Source: Acidobacteriota bacterium
Lineage (GTDB): Bacteria; Acidobacteriota; Terriglobia; Bryobacterales; Bryobacteraceae
Direction of reading: 5' to 3'
Assembly: GCA_026394075.1 (NCBI GenBank)
Contig: JAPKYX010000164.1
Coordinates: forward strand, 1-49,834
Length of the DNA stretch: 49,834 nt
The position numbers were made by a program, and so were the translations under genes. Positions 8,540 through 17,222 of this stretch are shown here, in pieces. The stretch's first letter is position 1; each line of letters starts with the position of its first letter. The notes under the pieces were generated by a model. The model was not told where the DNA came from. It made no database searches and was given only the letters and a program-made list of their open reading frames with translations.

Positions 8540-8925
8540 GCCCGGCCATCCCGGCCCAGGACACCGACCCCGGTCACAATCGCCAGTACACCACTGATTT
8601 TCCAGGGGTTGAGTGATTCATGAAAGATCACCACGCTCAGTAGTAAAACCCATACATAGGTCAGCGAAATGATTGGGTAGAGCACCGAAAGCTGTCCCCG
8701 GCGCAGGGACAACACCAGCAGAACCGTGCTGAGGCCATAGAGGCTGTAACCGCCCAGCAGGGGAAGATTTTTCATCAACAGGGCGGGTTCCGCCACCAAC
8801 TGGCTGGCGCTGACACCGGCCAGTCCGTTGCCTCCGATTTTCATCAGGACCTGGGCCGCGGCGCCCAGAAAGGTGCACAGCAAGACGAGTACGACGGACA
8901 GGCGGTCAGCAGGGCGACGGGACAC
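8536..8925 (-). CDS. EamA/SMR-like small membrane transporter, subunit 1
   Basis: A 129-residue, four-helix membrane protein with VLYPIISLTYVWVLLLS in helix 3, the counterpart of the same block in the next gene. The two share family but not close identity, as in heterodimeric small transporters. The start is a GTG at 8925. A TATGAT hexamer (8939-8934) ends eight bases upstream, with GGAAGG lying between it and the GTG. Confidence 0.78.
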   Translation of the reverse strand: MSRRPADRLSVVLVLLCTFLGAAAQVLMKIGGNGLAGVSASQLVAEPALLMKNLPLLGGYSLYGLSTVLLVLSLRRGQLSVLYPIISLTYVWVLLLSVVIFHESLNPWKISGVLAIVTGVGVLGRDGRA

Positions 8926-8933
8926 TGCCTTCC

Positions 8934-8939
8934 ATCATA
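8934..8939 (-). promoter_or_regulatory. Probable -10 box for the paired transporter
   Basis: TATGAT on the minus strand (five of six to TATAAT) ends eight bases before the GTG at 8925. Transcription would start within a couple of bases of the start codon. GGAAGG lies in the gap but would have almost no spacing as a ribosome site. Confidence 0.4.
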
Positions 8940-9019
8940 CAAGGGAGCCCCAGGACGTTGTCCGGGCTAGAGAGGCATCGTCTCAGGCCATTCACCCGGC
9001 AATCTGAGGGGAAGAGCGC

Positions 9020-9544
9020 ATGGTTCCGGAAGGGTACCCGGCCGTAGCATGGGACATCGGGCAATCCATGCAGCGGATACGCACATCTCAGCGACGGCGC
9101 GGCAACACGATGCTGGAAACGGCGCTGGTATTTGTGCCCACGTTCGCCATGATGCTGGGGATTCTGGACTTTTCGGTCGCCCTTTTCCTGCGGAGTACGT
9201 TTCAGTATGCCTGCCGCGAGGGGGTTCGTTATGCGGTCACCTATCAGACCATGCCGGGGCAGGCGCATGACGCGTCAATCAAGAGCGTGGTTCAGACCAA
9301 CTCCATGGGGTTCCTCTCTGGAGCCGCCGGAGCGGCCAAAGTTCAGGTCCGCTACTACACCTCGGACACGTTCGTGCTAACCAACCAGAACCTCCCCGGC
9401 AACATCATTGAAGTGTCGGTGGAGAACTACCAGTGGGGCTGGATGGTGCCGTTGATGCGCAGCGCCACGCCCTTGTCGATGACGGCCCGGGCCGCTGACT
9501 TGATGGAATCGCTACCTGGCGGCTCGCAACCGCCCGCCCGATGA
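9020..9544 (+). CDS. TadE-like minor pilin / pilus assembly protein
   Basis: The N-terminus holds the TadE pattern: basic residues RRRGNTMLE followed by a hydrophobic helix TALVFVPTFAMMLGILDFSVALF. A predominantly beta C-terminal domain follows. The Glu just after the processing region is typical of pseudopilins. These proteins are processed by a prepilin peptidase and support Flp/Tad pili on the cell surface. GAGGGGAAG lies a few bases before the ATG at 9020. An in-frame ATG at 9068 would give a shorter leader closer to other TadE proteins. It overlaps the next gene by four bases. Confidence 0.75.
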   Translation: MVPEGYPAVAWDIGQSMQRIRTSQRRRGNTMLETALVFVPTFAMMLGILDFSVALFLRSTFQYACREGVRYAVTYQTMPGQAHDASIKSVVQTNSMGFLSGAAGAAKVQVRYYTSDTFVLTNQNLPGNIIEVSVENYQWGWMVPLMRSATPLSMTARAADLMESLPGGSQPPAR

Positions 9545-10167
9545 CCCGCCTGAAACCAGCCCGGAACCCCCGCCGCGGCAACGCGATGCTGGAGTTTGCG
9601 CTGTGCATGTCGTTTCTGACACCGCTGCTGCTGGGTACGTTCAACATCGGCATGAACCTGGGCCGGAACCTGCAGGTAACGCAGTTGTCGCGCAACATCG
9701 GACACATGTATGTCCGGTGGGTGGACTTCTCCCAAACCGGCAGCCAGAATCTAGCCGTCCGGTTGGGCGTGGGACTGAACATGGCCCGCACCAGCGGCGA
9801 CGGCATCGTGATTCTGTCGCAGGTGACCGTACCCAGTGACGCCGACTGCACGGCAAACAACCTGACCGGGGCCGCGTGCACCAACCGCAACGTTCCGGTG
9901 ATCATTCACCGGATCGTGTTTGGCAACAACACGCTTCAGGGCAGCGCCTTTGGCAGCCCGGCCAGTGGCCTGTTGCAGGCCGATGGCACGATCACACCCG
10001 CCAATTACCTGACGCAGAACTCAGTCCGGGCGACAAATTGGTCATCCGTGATGACGCTGGCGGCGGGCGAGGTGGCCTACGTCTCAGAAGTCTATGTCCG
10101 GTCCCCGAGTTGGGACTTGCCCGGGCAGTATACAAATACAGGTGTCTATGCGCGCACGATCTACTAA
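9541..10167 (+). CDS. TadE-like minor pilin, second copy
   Basis: The 208-residue protein begins with a basic stretch and RRGNAMLEFALCMSFLTPLLLG, the same processing-site-plus-helix layout as the preceding gene. Its exported domain is longer and carries Cys in DADCTANNLTGAACTN, a possible disulfide. It starts inside the preceding stop (ATGA overlap) and its own end overlaps the next gene by 20 bases. It is therefore the middle member of a tightly coupled TadE-TadE-TadG trio. Confidence 0.75.
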   Translation: MTRLKPARNPRRGNAMLEFALCMSFLTPLLLGTFNIGMNLGRNLQVTQLSRNIGHMYVRWVDFSQTGSQNLAVRLGVGLNMARTSGDGIVILSQVTVPSDADCTANNLTGAACTNRNVPVIIHRIVFGNNTLQGSAFGSPASGLLQADGTITPANYLTQNSVRATNWSSVMTLAAGEVAYVSEVYVRSPSWDLPGQYTNTGVYARTIY

Positions 10168-11692
10168 TGCTGGATGGGCTGGACTAGCGGCCCTGCCCCG
10201 TTCGCGCCAACAATGGTCGCGGATGTCGAAGCGCGAGAAAGGCATTGCCGTCATGATCACGGCGGCGATGCTGACCTTTGTCGTCCCGGCGGTGGGCTTA
10301 GCGGTAGACGCCAGCATGTTGTACGGTGTGCGCGCGAAGCTGTCCACGGCCGCTGACGCCGCGGCCCTGGCGGCGGCCAGATCTCTTTCCAGTGGCTTGA
10401 CGCTATCGGATCAAGAGACGGCGGCCATCGATACGGCCCAACGCTTCCTGAATGCGAACTTCCCGGCCAACTATATGTACTCCACCAACCGCACTGTCAG
10501 CATCTCGGTGGCGGAAACGGGAACGCGCACACGCACGGTTTCGGTGGACGTCCGGGTGGATTCGCCTTCTTACTTCCTGCGCTATCTCGGCAGTAACATG
10601 ACCGCGCTCCGGGCCGTGGGCACAGCCTCGCGGCGCGACATCAACGTCATGATGGTGCTGGACCGCTCCGGTTCGCTGTCCAGCTCAGGGGCCTGTACCC
10701 CCATGAAGAACGCGGCCACTTCGTTTGTCCAGAAGTTCGCCAACTTCCGCGACCGTGTAGGCCTGCTGACCTATGGCGGCGACCATCGGGTGGACTTTCC
10801 AATGCAGGCGACGCCCGGTAACTTTCTGTCCGGCTCCGGCAGAATCCCGGACCTGATCAGCAAGATCAATTGCACCGGTGCCACCAACACGGCCCAGGCC
10901 TTGTGGAACGCCTATGAGCAGTTGAAAATCATCAATGAGGCGGGCTCGTTGAACGTGATTCTGCTGTTCACCGATGGCCAGCCCAACACCTTGACGTTCA
11001 ACTTTACCGCCGCCAATGCGCTTCGCACGGTGGCCCGGGGCTATACGGCGGCCGCGCCCACTTCCCCGCCCTCGACAGCCAAGATCACGGCCCTCAGCCG
11101 GACCGGCTGCACCACCACCACCAACAAGATCGGCTGGGTGACCAACGATACCGCCAGCGGCCGCACGTACGGCTTGTTCAACCACATCGCCACCAGCATG
11201 CCCGCTGGCACATCGCCCGTGATCACTGACCGCACCGGCTGCGTCTTCAACATGTCCAGTGGCAACACCTACGTCTATGGCGACTTCGGCTTCATGCCGC
11301 CCACCGATGCCTGGGGCAACGCTGTGGCGGACAACTGGTACAAGCCGGTGACCTTGATCAGTACCGTGGGCAGCCCGGACTTGGGCAAGATCCGGATCAG
11401 TGATGCCAACACCATGCTCAATGCCGGCTTCAACGCGGCGAATGACGCAGCCCGGCGGATCCGGGCCAACGCGACCAGTGCCACGGCGCTGAATACGGTG
11501 ATCTATTCGATCGGTCTAGGCGGCGTCGGAGCCGCCGAAGATGAGTTTTTGAACCGGGTCTCGAACACGCGCACCAGTCCGATTTATGACGCGACGAAAC
11601 CGGAAGGCCTGTACGTCTACGCACCCACGTCAGCACAGCTGGGACAGGCTTTTGCCCAGATCGCCGGTGAAATTCTCCGCATCGCACGGTAG
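10148..11692 (+). CDS. TadG-like pilus assembly protein with von Willebrand factor A domain
   Basis: The protein of about 514 residues has a TadG-like N-terminal membrane anchor (EKGIAVMITAAMLTFVVPAV) and an Ala-rich AADAAALAAARSL helix. A VWA domain follows, with metal-site residues Asp172-x-Ser174-x-Ser176 (DRSGS) and Asp276 in TDGQPN. About 200 residues including further Cys separate the TDG from the C-terminal helix. VWA domains bind metal-dependent ligands, so this is a candidate adhesive tip or assembly factor. I use the ATG at 10148, which overlaps the previous gene by 20 bases. The ATG at 10223 (MSKREKG) is an alternative. No tadA, rcp or flp genes are in the window. Confidence 0.82.
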   Translation: MRARSTNAGWAGLAALPRSRQQWSRMSKREKGIAVMITAAMLTFVVPAVGLAVDASMLYGVRAKLSTAADAAALAAARSLSSGLTLSDQETAAIDTAQRFLNANFPANYMYSTNRTVSISVAETGTRTRTVSVDVRVDSPSYFLRYLGSNMTALRAVGTASRRDINVMMVLDRSGSLSSSGACTPMKNAATSFVQKFANFRDRVGLLTYGGDHRVDFPMQATPGNFLSGSGRIPDLISKINCTGATNTAQALWNAYEQLKIINEAGSLNVILLFTDGQPNTLTFNFTAANALRTVARGYTAAAPTSPPSTAKITALSRTGCTTTTNKIGWVTNDTASGRTYGLFNHIATSMPAGTSPVITDRTGCVFNMSSGNTYVYGDFGFMPPTDAWGNAVADNWYKPVTLISTVGSPDLGKIRISDANTMLNAGFNAANDAARRIRANATSATALNTVIYSIGLGGVGAAEDEFLNRVSNTRTSPIYDATKPEGLYVYAPTSAQLGQAFAQIAGEILRIAR

Positions 11693-11725
11693 CACCGGTT
11701 TAGCGGTAGCGCTGGGTGAGGTGGC

Positions 11726-13288
11726 TCAGCCCCAGCCGCCGCCACCGGGAGTCTCGATCCGGATGCGGTCTCCGGGTTCCAGTTCCAGCCGCGTCCGGCC
11801 CGGCAGGACGACCGCACGCCGGCCCCGGATCAGCGTGGCGGCGCCCGTCTGCCCAGCTTCACCACCATTGAGGCCATAGGGGCCGCGTTCCCGCCGGTCC
11901 GCCAGCAAGGTGAACTCGGCCGCCGTCAAGAACTCCAGTTCGCGCACAATCCCGTCCCCGCCGCGCTGCTGGCCGGGACCGCCGGAACCACGGCGGAGCG
12001 AATAGCGCCGCACGCGGAGCGGGTAGTTGTGCTCAAACGCTTCGATCGGCGTATTCCAGCTGTTGGTCATGTGGCTGTGCGTACCGCTGGCACCATTGCG
12101 GGCTCCGGCGGCACCGTGTCCGCCGGCGATGGTCTCGTAGTAGGCAAAGCGCTGCCCGGCGGCGTTGGTGCCCCCAAAGCTGATGTTCGACATCGTGCCC
12201 GCGCTGGCCGCCGGAATGCGCCCGGGAGCGGCTTGTGCCAGCGCGCCCAGCACCACGTCCGTGATCCGTTGCGAGGTCTCCACATTGCCCGCCGCCATGG
12301 CCGCCGGCTCCCGGGCATTCACCACGGTGCCCAGCGGAGCAATCACGCGGATGGGCCGCACCAGCCCTTCGGTGTAAGGCACATCTTCCTCAATCAGGCA
12401 CCGGAACACGTACATCGTGGCGGATAAAGCGATGGCATAGTTGGCATTCACGGGAGCATCGGCTTGCGGGCTGGATCCAGTGAAGTCAATGACGGCGGAG
12501 CCTTTGGCCAAGGTCACCGCTACCTTCACGGTCAGCCCGCCGTCGAGATAATCCTCAAACTCGAACCGTCCCACCGGCAGACGCCGCAGTTCCGCGCGCA
12601 TCATCCGTTCGCTGTAGTCCATCAGGGCACGATTGAGTTGACGGCAACGCGGCAGGCCATAGCGGGCCGCCATTTCACGCAGCCGGGCCTCGCCGCGCTT
12701 GAGGGCCATCAGTTGAGCCATCAGGTCGCCTTCGCGCTCCCGGGGCGTGCGGACATTGGCCAGGATCAGGTCCAGCAGCGGGCGGTCCAGTTCACCTTCG
12801 CGAATCAGCCGGATGGGCGGAATGCGCAGGCCTTCCTGGTAGATTTCCTTGGCCAGTGGCATGGACCCCGGGCTCATGCCGCCGACATCGGCGTGGTGGG
12901 CGCGCGAGGCGACGAAGTATTCCGGGCGTGGCGAATCGTCGAAAAAGACGCCCGCGACCGCCGTGATGTCCGGCAGGTGGGTGCCCCCGCGAAACGGGTC
13001 GTTCAGCAGCACCACGTCGCCCGGTTGCAACTGGAAAGACTGAACCGCTTCTCGGACCGAAAGCGGCATGGCCCCCAGATGCACGGGCATGTGGTCGCCC
13101 ATGGCGATCGTGTCTCCGTGGGCGTCATAAACGGCGCAGGAATAGTCGCGCCGCTCCTTGATGTTGGCCGAGAAGGAGGTCTTGCGGAGGACCGTCCCCA
13201 TCTCCGCCGCCGTCGATTCCAGCAACTGGCGGAACACCTCCAGTTCAACCGGGTCCACCGCTGGTTTGCTGGGCTGTGCCTGCTTCAA
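11726..13288 (-). CDS. hyuB: N-methylhydantoinase B / 5-oxoprolinase beta-type protein (HyuB)
   Basis: A 520-residue HyuB protein with the N-terminal family blocks LRKTSFSANIKERRDYSCAV and GDHMPVHLGAMP, then LNDPFRGGTHLPDITAV. HyuB normally pairs with HyuA to hydrolyse hydantoins, 5-oxoproline or carboxylate acetone-type substrates with ATP. No HyuA gene is adjacent, which is unusual. The start is a TTG that overlaps the preceding stop as TTGA (13285-13288), coupling it to the BNR-repeat gene. It ends 33 bases from the convergent TadG-like gene. Confidence 0.88.
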   Translation of the reverse strand: MKQAQPSKPAVDPVELEVFRQLLESTAAEMGTVLRKTSFSANIKERRDYSCAVYDAHGDTIAMGDHMPVHLGAMPLSVREAVQSFQLQPGDVVLLNDPFRGGTHLPDITAVAGVFFDDSPRPEYFVASRAHHADVGGMSPGSMPLAKEIYQEGLRIPPIRLIREGELDRPLLDLILANVRTPREREGDLMAQLMALKRGEARLREMAARYGLPRCRQLNRALMDYSERMMRAELRRLPVGRFEFEDYLDGGLTVKVAVTLAKGSAVIDFTGSSPQADAPVNANYAIALSATMYVFRCLIEEDVPYTEGLVRPIRVIAPLGTVVNAREPAAMAAGNVETSQRITDVVLGALAQAAPGRIPAASAGTMSNISFGGTNAAGQRFAYYETIAGGHGAAGARNGASGTHSHMTNSWNTPIEAFEHNYPLRVRRYSLRRGSGGPGQQRGGDGIVRELEFLTAAEFTLLADRRERGPYGLNGGEAGQTGAATLIRGRRAVVLPGRTRLELEPGDRIRIETPGGGGWG

Positions 13289-14316
13289 GGTTGCTTCTTT
13301 CTGGGTGCCGGAGCACTCCGGGAAGGGGCCGCACGGGGCGCGCCAGGAGCCCGAGACGGGTCACTGGGGACAACGATGGTGGATTTGGCGGCGTCTGGAT
13401 CGGCCGGCGGCTCCGGTGGCGGGGCTAGCTCTTTGTCGGCAATCTGGCAATCCGGCAACCGGACCAGAAAGCTAGCGAGCGTGGTCCAGCGCTGGCCCTG
13501 ACGCCGTTCCACGCGGTAGCTCTTGGACGGCGCATCGGCGCGGAGGCGAAACTCGGGTAACACCGGCGGAGCGGTCTTGCGGAGCTTCAGCGGCTTGCCG
13601 GTGACTTCGCGCAGCATCCAGGTGTCGCCGCCGGTCTTGGTCTCGTAGAGTTCGTATTTGGCGTTGGGCATTCCGCCGCGGGTGCGGTCCAGCACCATGC
13701 CGCCATCGGTCCGCGATTCAAAGTAAAACGAATCAACCGCCGCGACGCGCGATTCATCGGACACGGGCCGCTTGCGCCACGTCTTAGCACCATCGGTGGT
13801 CACCAAAAAGAACGGGTCGCGCGGCAAGGTGGTCAGCAATTGGCCACCGGCCCAACCGGTCATGGCATCGACAAACTGCACGCCTTCCAGTACGGTTTGC
13901 GGCATCCTGTCCACGGGCTCCGTCCAGGTTTTGCCGCCATCTTCGGACATCAGCATCAGGGAGGAAAAAGTGGTCGAAGAAGAATGGATGTTGCCGGTCA
14001 TCACCAGGCGGCCGCCGGTGGCATCGAGTGCGGCGAGTTCGACAAAGATGGGACACGGCTCTGATTCCGGGCAGCTCAGGCCCACTGTTTGCAGAGTCTC
14101 CTCGGTGCAGGCAAAGGGAACGGCCAGGGGTTTGCCAGCGTACTCCAAGCGAGCGGGTTCGGCGGGCGGCGCGGGAGTTTGCGGTGGCGTGGGGGTGGCT
14201 GCGGCACCCGGCGCTACCGTGCTGGCCGGTACAGGCGCGGGTGCGGGCGCAGGAGCTTGCCCCAGAACAAGGCCGGCGGTGAGGCCGATGATGATGCCAA
14301 AATTGAGCACGCCCAC
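13285..14316 (-). CDS. Secreted BNR/Asp-box repeat protein
   Basis: The 343-residue protein starts at a GTG with a hydrophobic export signal (LNFGIIIGLTAGLVLGQ). A Pro/Ala-rich linker of about 45 residues follows. The body has Asp-box-type repeats SEDGGKTWTEP, TTDGAKTWRKRP and TKTGGDTWML, the hallmark of sialidase-like beta-propellers and photosystem-assembly Ycf48-like proteins. A second Pro/Ala-rich tail ends in basic residues. It is probably periplasmic or extracellular, with unknown function. It overlaps hyuB by four bases. Its start is seven bases after a TAATAT hexamer, another leaderless-type layout. Confidence 0.72.
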   Translation of the reverse strand: MGVLNFGIIIGLTAGLVLGQAPAPAPAPVPASTVAPGAAATPTPPQTPAPPAEPARLEYAGKPLAVPFACTEETLQTVGLSCPESEPCPIFVELAALDATGGRLVMTGNIHSSSTTFSSLMLMSEDGGKTWTEPVDRMPQTVLEGVQFVDAMTGWAGGQLLTTLPRDPFFLVTTDGAKTWRKRPVSDESRVAAVDSFYFESRTDGGMVLDRTRGGMPNAKYELYETKTGGDTWMLREVTGKPLKLRKTAPPVLPEFRLRADAPSKSYRVERRQGQRWTTLASFLVRLPDCQIADKELAPPPEPPADPDAAKSTIVVPSDPSRAPGAPRAAPSRSAPAPRKKQP

Positions 14317-14331
14317 TGGTCCGATATTATC
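14303..14331. promoter_or_regulatory. Bidirectional promoter sharing one AT-rich -10 core
   Basis: The near-palindromic ATATTATC (14324-14331) reads TATTAT on the plus strand (14325-14330) and GATAAT/TAATAT on the minus strand. On the plus strand a -35-like TTGAGC (14303-14308) lies 16 bases upstream. On the minus strand TAATAT ends seven bases before the GTG at 14316, so that message would be leaderless. One core thus seems to serve both divergent genes. Confidence 0.5.
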
Positions 14332-14346
14332 CTGACTTCCAGAGGG

Positions 14347-14367
14347 ATGACGAACTCAAGCAAGTGA
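14347..14367 (+). other. Six-codon leader ORF overlapping the next start
   Basis: ATG at 14347, preceded directly by AGAGGG, encodes MTNSSK and stops at TGA 14365-14367. Its stop overlaps the GTG start of the following gene (14364-14366), the arrangement expected for translational coupling. Whether it is translated is not known. Confidence 0.3.
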
Positions 14368-14678
14368 GACTGAAGAGCTACAGCGCCGAAACCGGTTACG
14401 TCTACGAGTACTTCTTCCGCGCGAGCGAGGGCGGCGTGTACCGTTTTGAAGTCTCCTGGGACCGGCAGAACTTCCACCCCGTGTTTATTGAGATCAACCG
14501 CCGCCTGCTGGAAGCCACCGCCGGGCGGGTGCTGTCGGAGGTGGAAGAGTTCGCCATCGCCAAGATGTCGCTGTTCCAGATGCTGGACGAGCGGGCGGAG
14601 CCGTCTCAGTTGGGTCCGCCTTTCGCGCCGGAAGCGGCCACCTTTCAGCGGATCCTCACCCGGTTGGACCTGCTGTAG
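14364..14678 (+). CDS. Small conserved hypothetical protein
   Basis: A 104-residue soluble protein starting at GTG: MRLKSYSAETGYVYEYFFRA, with an aromatic-rich beta region followed by a Glu/Leu-rich helical half. No signal, membrane segment or known motif is visible. It is preceded by TATTAT and a six-codon leader ORF whose stop overlaps its start. A hypothetical function cannot be offered. Confidence 0.55.
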   Translation: MRLKSYSAETGYVYEYFFRASEGGVYRFEVSWDRQNFHPVFIEINRRLLEATAGRVLSEVEEFAIAKMSLFQMLDERAEPSQLGPPFAPEAATFQRILTRLDLL

Positions 14679-14743
14679 CGCTGTCGCACCGGTATCGCAC
14701 AGGCGCGGCCCGGCGTCGAGTTTTGATCTAATAGCCGTAGGGC

Positions 14744-15514
14744 ATGTCCGCTCCGCCGATTCCACCACCGTTTGAGCATCTGGGCCAGCGTCCGTTTGCG
14801 TTCTTTCCGCCCATTGTCGGCATTGAGCACAACGAGTGGCGGTACCAGAAAGCCACGTGGTCGGAAGTGCTGGTGATGAACACCAAATCGGGTGACGAGA
14901 TCTGGGTACCGCGGCGGTATCTCGGCGAGATCTCGAAAGTCGAAGAGCCGACCATGATCTGGGGTCTGGCCAAAGAGATCGAGTTCCGCGCCGGAGCGCT
15001 GGTGCCGCATGTGCGCCGCGTGATTGAGATGCCACGGGCCGTTAACGACTATCCGCGTCCAGCGTCCGCCGCGGGTCCGGTACCGGCACCCGTGGTCGGC
15101 ATTCGCCTGGAATCAAATGAATCCCGCATCGGCATGCTGATCGCCGCCGCGCTGATTTTGGGAATTGCCGGCTCTGCGATCGGCGTGGGTGTGTATCGCA
15201 ACATGACCACGGGTGCCAATGCCAGCTATCAGGCCGTGCTGCAATCCAGCCTGGGTCTGACGTCGAAGGACGATTACTATGCCGTGGTCCGCAAGCTGGG
15301 TACGCCGACTGAGGACCGGTGGCGTGACGAAGTGGGCGAAGTACAGTACCGGCTGCTAAAGTATCCCGACAAGACGGTGATCCTGATGGGCCGGGAGAGG
15401 CCCAAGGCGGTCTACATCGGCGCGCTCGACAACCAGTGGAAGGTGATCGATTCAGTGGAACTGCCGGGTGGCGCGCAGTCCTACGCAATGCTTTCGAAGC
15501 TGCCGCGCTTCTAG
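14744..15514 (+). CDS. Hypothetical single-pass membrane protein
   Basis: A 256-residue protein with three parts. The first is a cytosolic N-terminal domain (about 1-120) containing WRYQKATWSEVLVMNTKSGD and a WVPRRYLGEIS strand. The second is one membrane helix (MLIAAALILGIAGSAIGVGV, about residues 130-150). The third is an exported C-terminal domain of about 100 residues with YYAVVRKLGTP and a QYRLLKYPDKTVILMGRE beta-hairpin. The C-terminal part resembles small lipoprotein-like folds (SmpA/BamE-type geometry), but I do not claim homology. It probably stands alone, 65 bases after the previous gene. Confidence 0.6.
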   Translation: MSAPPIPPPFEHLGQRPFAFFPPIVGIEHNEWRYQKATWSEVLVMNTKSGDEIWVPRRYLGEISKVEEPTMIWGLAKEIEFRAGALVPHVRRVIEMPRAVNDYPRPASAAGPVPAPVVGIRLESNESRIGMLIAAALILGIAGSAIGVGVYRNMTTGANASYQAVLQSSLGLTSKDDYYAVVRKLGTPTEDRWRDEVGEVQYRLLKYPDKTVILMGRERPKAVYIGALDNQWKVIDSVELPGGAQSYAMLSKLPRF

Positions 15515-15650
15515 GGCGCCTCTTGCGTTCGCAGCTAAGCTAAGTCATACCAATCGGATCTGTAATTCCTCAATGCATCACGTCGCCTGAACTGCCGTGG
15601 AACCGCTGCGCGCCAAACTGATGGCATCCTTCGACATTATTACCAAAACC

Positions 15651-15677
15651 TAAAGGCTGAGCTCTTCGCACCGATAC
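15651..15677 (+). promoter_or_regulatory. Sigma-28 (FliA)-type promoter of the chemoreceptor gene
   Basis: TAAAGGCT (15651-15658) and ACCGATAC (15670-15677) match the flagellar sigma-28 consensus TAAAGTTT-N11-GCCGATAA at 12 of 16 positions with exactly 11 bases between the octamers. They lie about 54 bases upstream of a methyl-accepting chemotaxis gene, the classic sigma-28 target class. The rest of 15515-15730 holds no gene that I can see. Confidence 0.7.
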
Positions 15678-15730
15678 CCACAGTGTGCGTGTTACGCCTG
15701 ATTGTGTGTAATTGAATCGAGGTATGGGGA

Positions 15731-17155
15731 ATGCGGTCGCAACTGTCGGTGGGGACTAAGCTCACTCTGGTGGCTGGAGGCTTGGCCACGGTAACGCTGA
15801 CGGTAGGCCTGGTTGCACTGCACAGCTTGGCGAGCCTGAATAGCAAGACCCAGGAAATTGTCCTCGACCCGCTACCGGGTATGGCGCGCATCTCCAAGGT
15901 CGAGGCCGCCCTCCACGAATGGCGCGGCAATGCCTGGCGTCAATTGGCCACCACCGACCAGGCAGACATAGCGGCAATGGAACGCCAGATGGCGCAGCTG
16001 AAGAGCGAGGCAGAAACCGCGCTGAAAGAATACGCCACCACGATAACCACCGACGAGGACCGCAAACTGTTCGCCAAGATCGGGCCCCTATTGGCTGAAT
16101 ACTACGCCGGAATGAACCGCGCCGTAGAGCTAAGCCACAGCATCAAACAGCCGGAAGCGCTTGCGCAAGCCAGTTCCACCACCAGCCGGTTCTCCGAGCT
16201 GAGGGAAGTATTACGGGCCACATCAGAGCTGAACCGCCGCAATGGAGAACGCATGGCCGCGGAGGCAAGCGCCACTTACCAATCCACCTGGTGGATCCTG
16301 GTGCTGACGGCGATGGTTGGTTTGACGGTGGGTGGCGTGAGTGCCGCGCTGGTCATCCAGGGCCTGACTAAGTCTTTGCGGAGAGCGGTGAAGGGCCTGA
16401 CCTCCGGCTCCGCCGAAGTGGCCAGCGCGTCAGGGCAACTGGCTTCATCCAGTAACTCACTGGCGCAGGCCTCCTCCGAGCAGGCAGCATCGATCGAGGA
16501 AGTCTCCGCATCCAGCATCACGATCAGCGCCCGGGCGGCGGAGAACCAGACCCATGCTCACTCGGCCGCCATGCTGGTGAGCAGTTCGCAGAAGAGTTTT
16601 GAGGAAACCGACCAGGCGCTGGACCTGATGGTGGCGGCAATGGTCGAGATCAATGCCCAGAGCGGAAGAATCGCGAAGATCATCAAGGTGATTGATGAGA
16701 TCGCGTTCCAGACCAACATCCTGGCCTTGAATGCCGCCGTCGAAGCGGCCCGCGCAGGCGAATCCGGCATGGGCTTCGCCGTGGTGGCGGACGAAGTCAG
16801 AAGCCTCTCTCATCGCTGTGCCCAGGCCGCCCGGGACACCTCGGATCTGATTGCGGAATCCATCACCAAGGCCAATGCAGGCAAGGACAGGGTGGACGTT
16901 GTCGCGCGGAACATGCGCTCCATCACGGGCGAGGTATCCCAGATCCAGGCTCTGGTGGTGCAAGTGCAATCCGGCAGCGAAGCACAGGGCCAGGGCATTC
17001 GCCAAGTGACGGCCTCCATCTCGCAAATGCAGCAGGTGACACAGACCACCGCGGCGAGTGCGGAGGAAAGTTCCGCAGCCGCCCAGGAGTTGAGCGCACA
17101 ATCGGTGCACTTACACGGAATCGTCTCGGATCTGGCGTCTCTGGTGGGCCGCTAG
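15731..17155 (+). CDS. Methyl-accepting chemotaxis protein
   Basis: The 474-residue protein has a first membrane helix (about 8-30), a periplasmic four-helix-bundle-like sensor (about 31-187) and a second membrane helix (about 188-212). A long cytoplasmic coiled coil follows, with the conserved hairpin tip [20 protein letters not shown] (about 322-341) that binds CheA/Che[18 protein letters not shown] comes next; the Ser-His replaces the more usual Ala. There is no C-terminal CheR/CheB tethering pentapeptide. It transduces ligand binding to the flagellar or twitching motor. The GGGGA before the ATG and a sigma-28-type promoter support this start. Confidence 0.93.
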   Translation: MRSQLSVGTKLTLVAGGLATVTLTVGLVALHSLASLNSKTQEIVLDPLPGMARISKVEAALHEWRGNAWRQLATTDQADIAAMERQMAQLKSEAETALKEYATTITTDEDRKLFAKIGPLLAEYYAGMNRAVELSHSIKQPEALAQASSTTSRFSELREVLRATSELNRRNGERMAAEASATYQSTWWILVLTAMVGLTVGGVSAALVIQGLTKSLRRAVKGLTSGSAEVASASGQLASSSNSLAQASSEQAASIEEVSASSITISARAAENQTHAHSAAMLVSSSQKSFEETDQALDLMVAAMVEINAQSGRIAKIIKVIDEIAFQTNILALNAAVEAARAGESGMGFAVVADEVRSLSHRCAQAARDTSDLIAESITKANAGKDRVDVVARNMRSITGEVSQIQALVVQVQSGSEAQGQGIRQVTASISQMQQVTQTTAASAEESSAAAQELSAQSVHLHGIVSDLASLVGR

Positions 17156-17222
17156 GGCCTGGACGCCAGATCTGAGTAACCGGCGGGCGGCAGACGGGTT
17201 CGGGGGCTGCCCTGCCCGCGCC

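Noticed and set aside
15515-15730. tRNA, small RNA or riboswitch in the longest gap
   Set aside because: No T-loop GTTCGA pattern, cloverleaf or riboswitch core seen; only the sigma-28-type promoter is supportable.
17156-17222. Possible terminator between the convergent chemoreceptor and RidA genes
   Set aside because: GGGCGGCAG and CTGCCCTGCCC pair only with a bulge and a large loop and there is no U-run.
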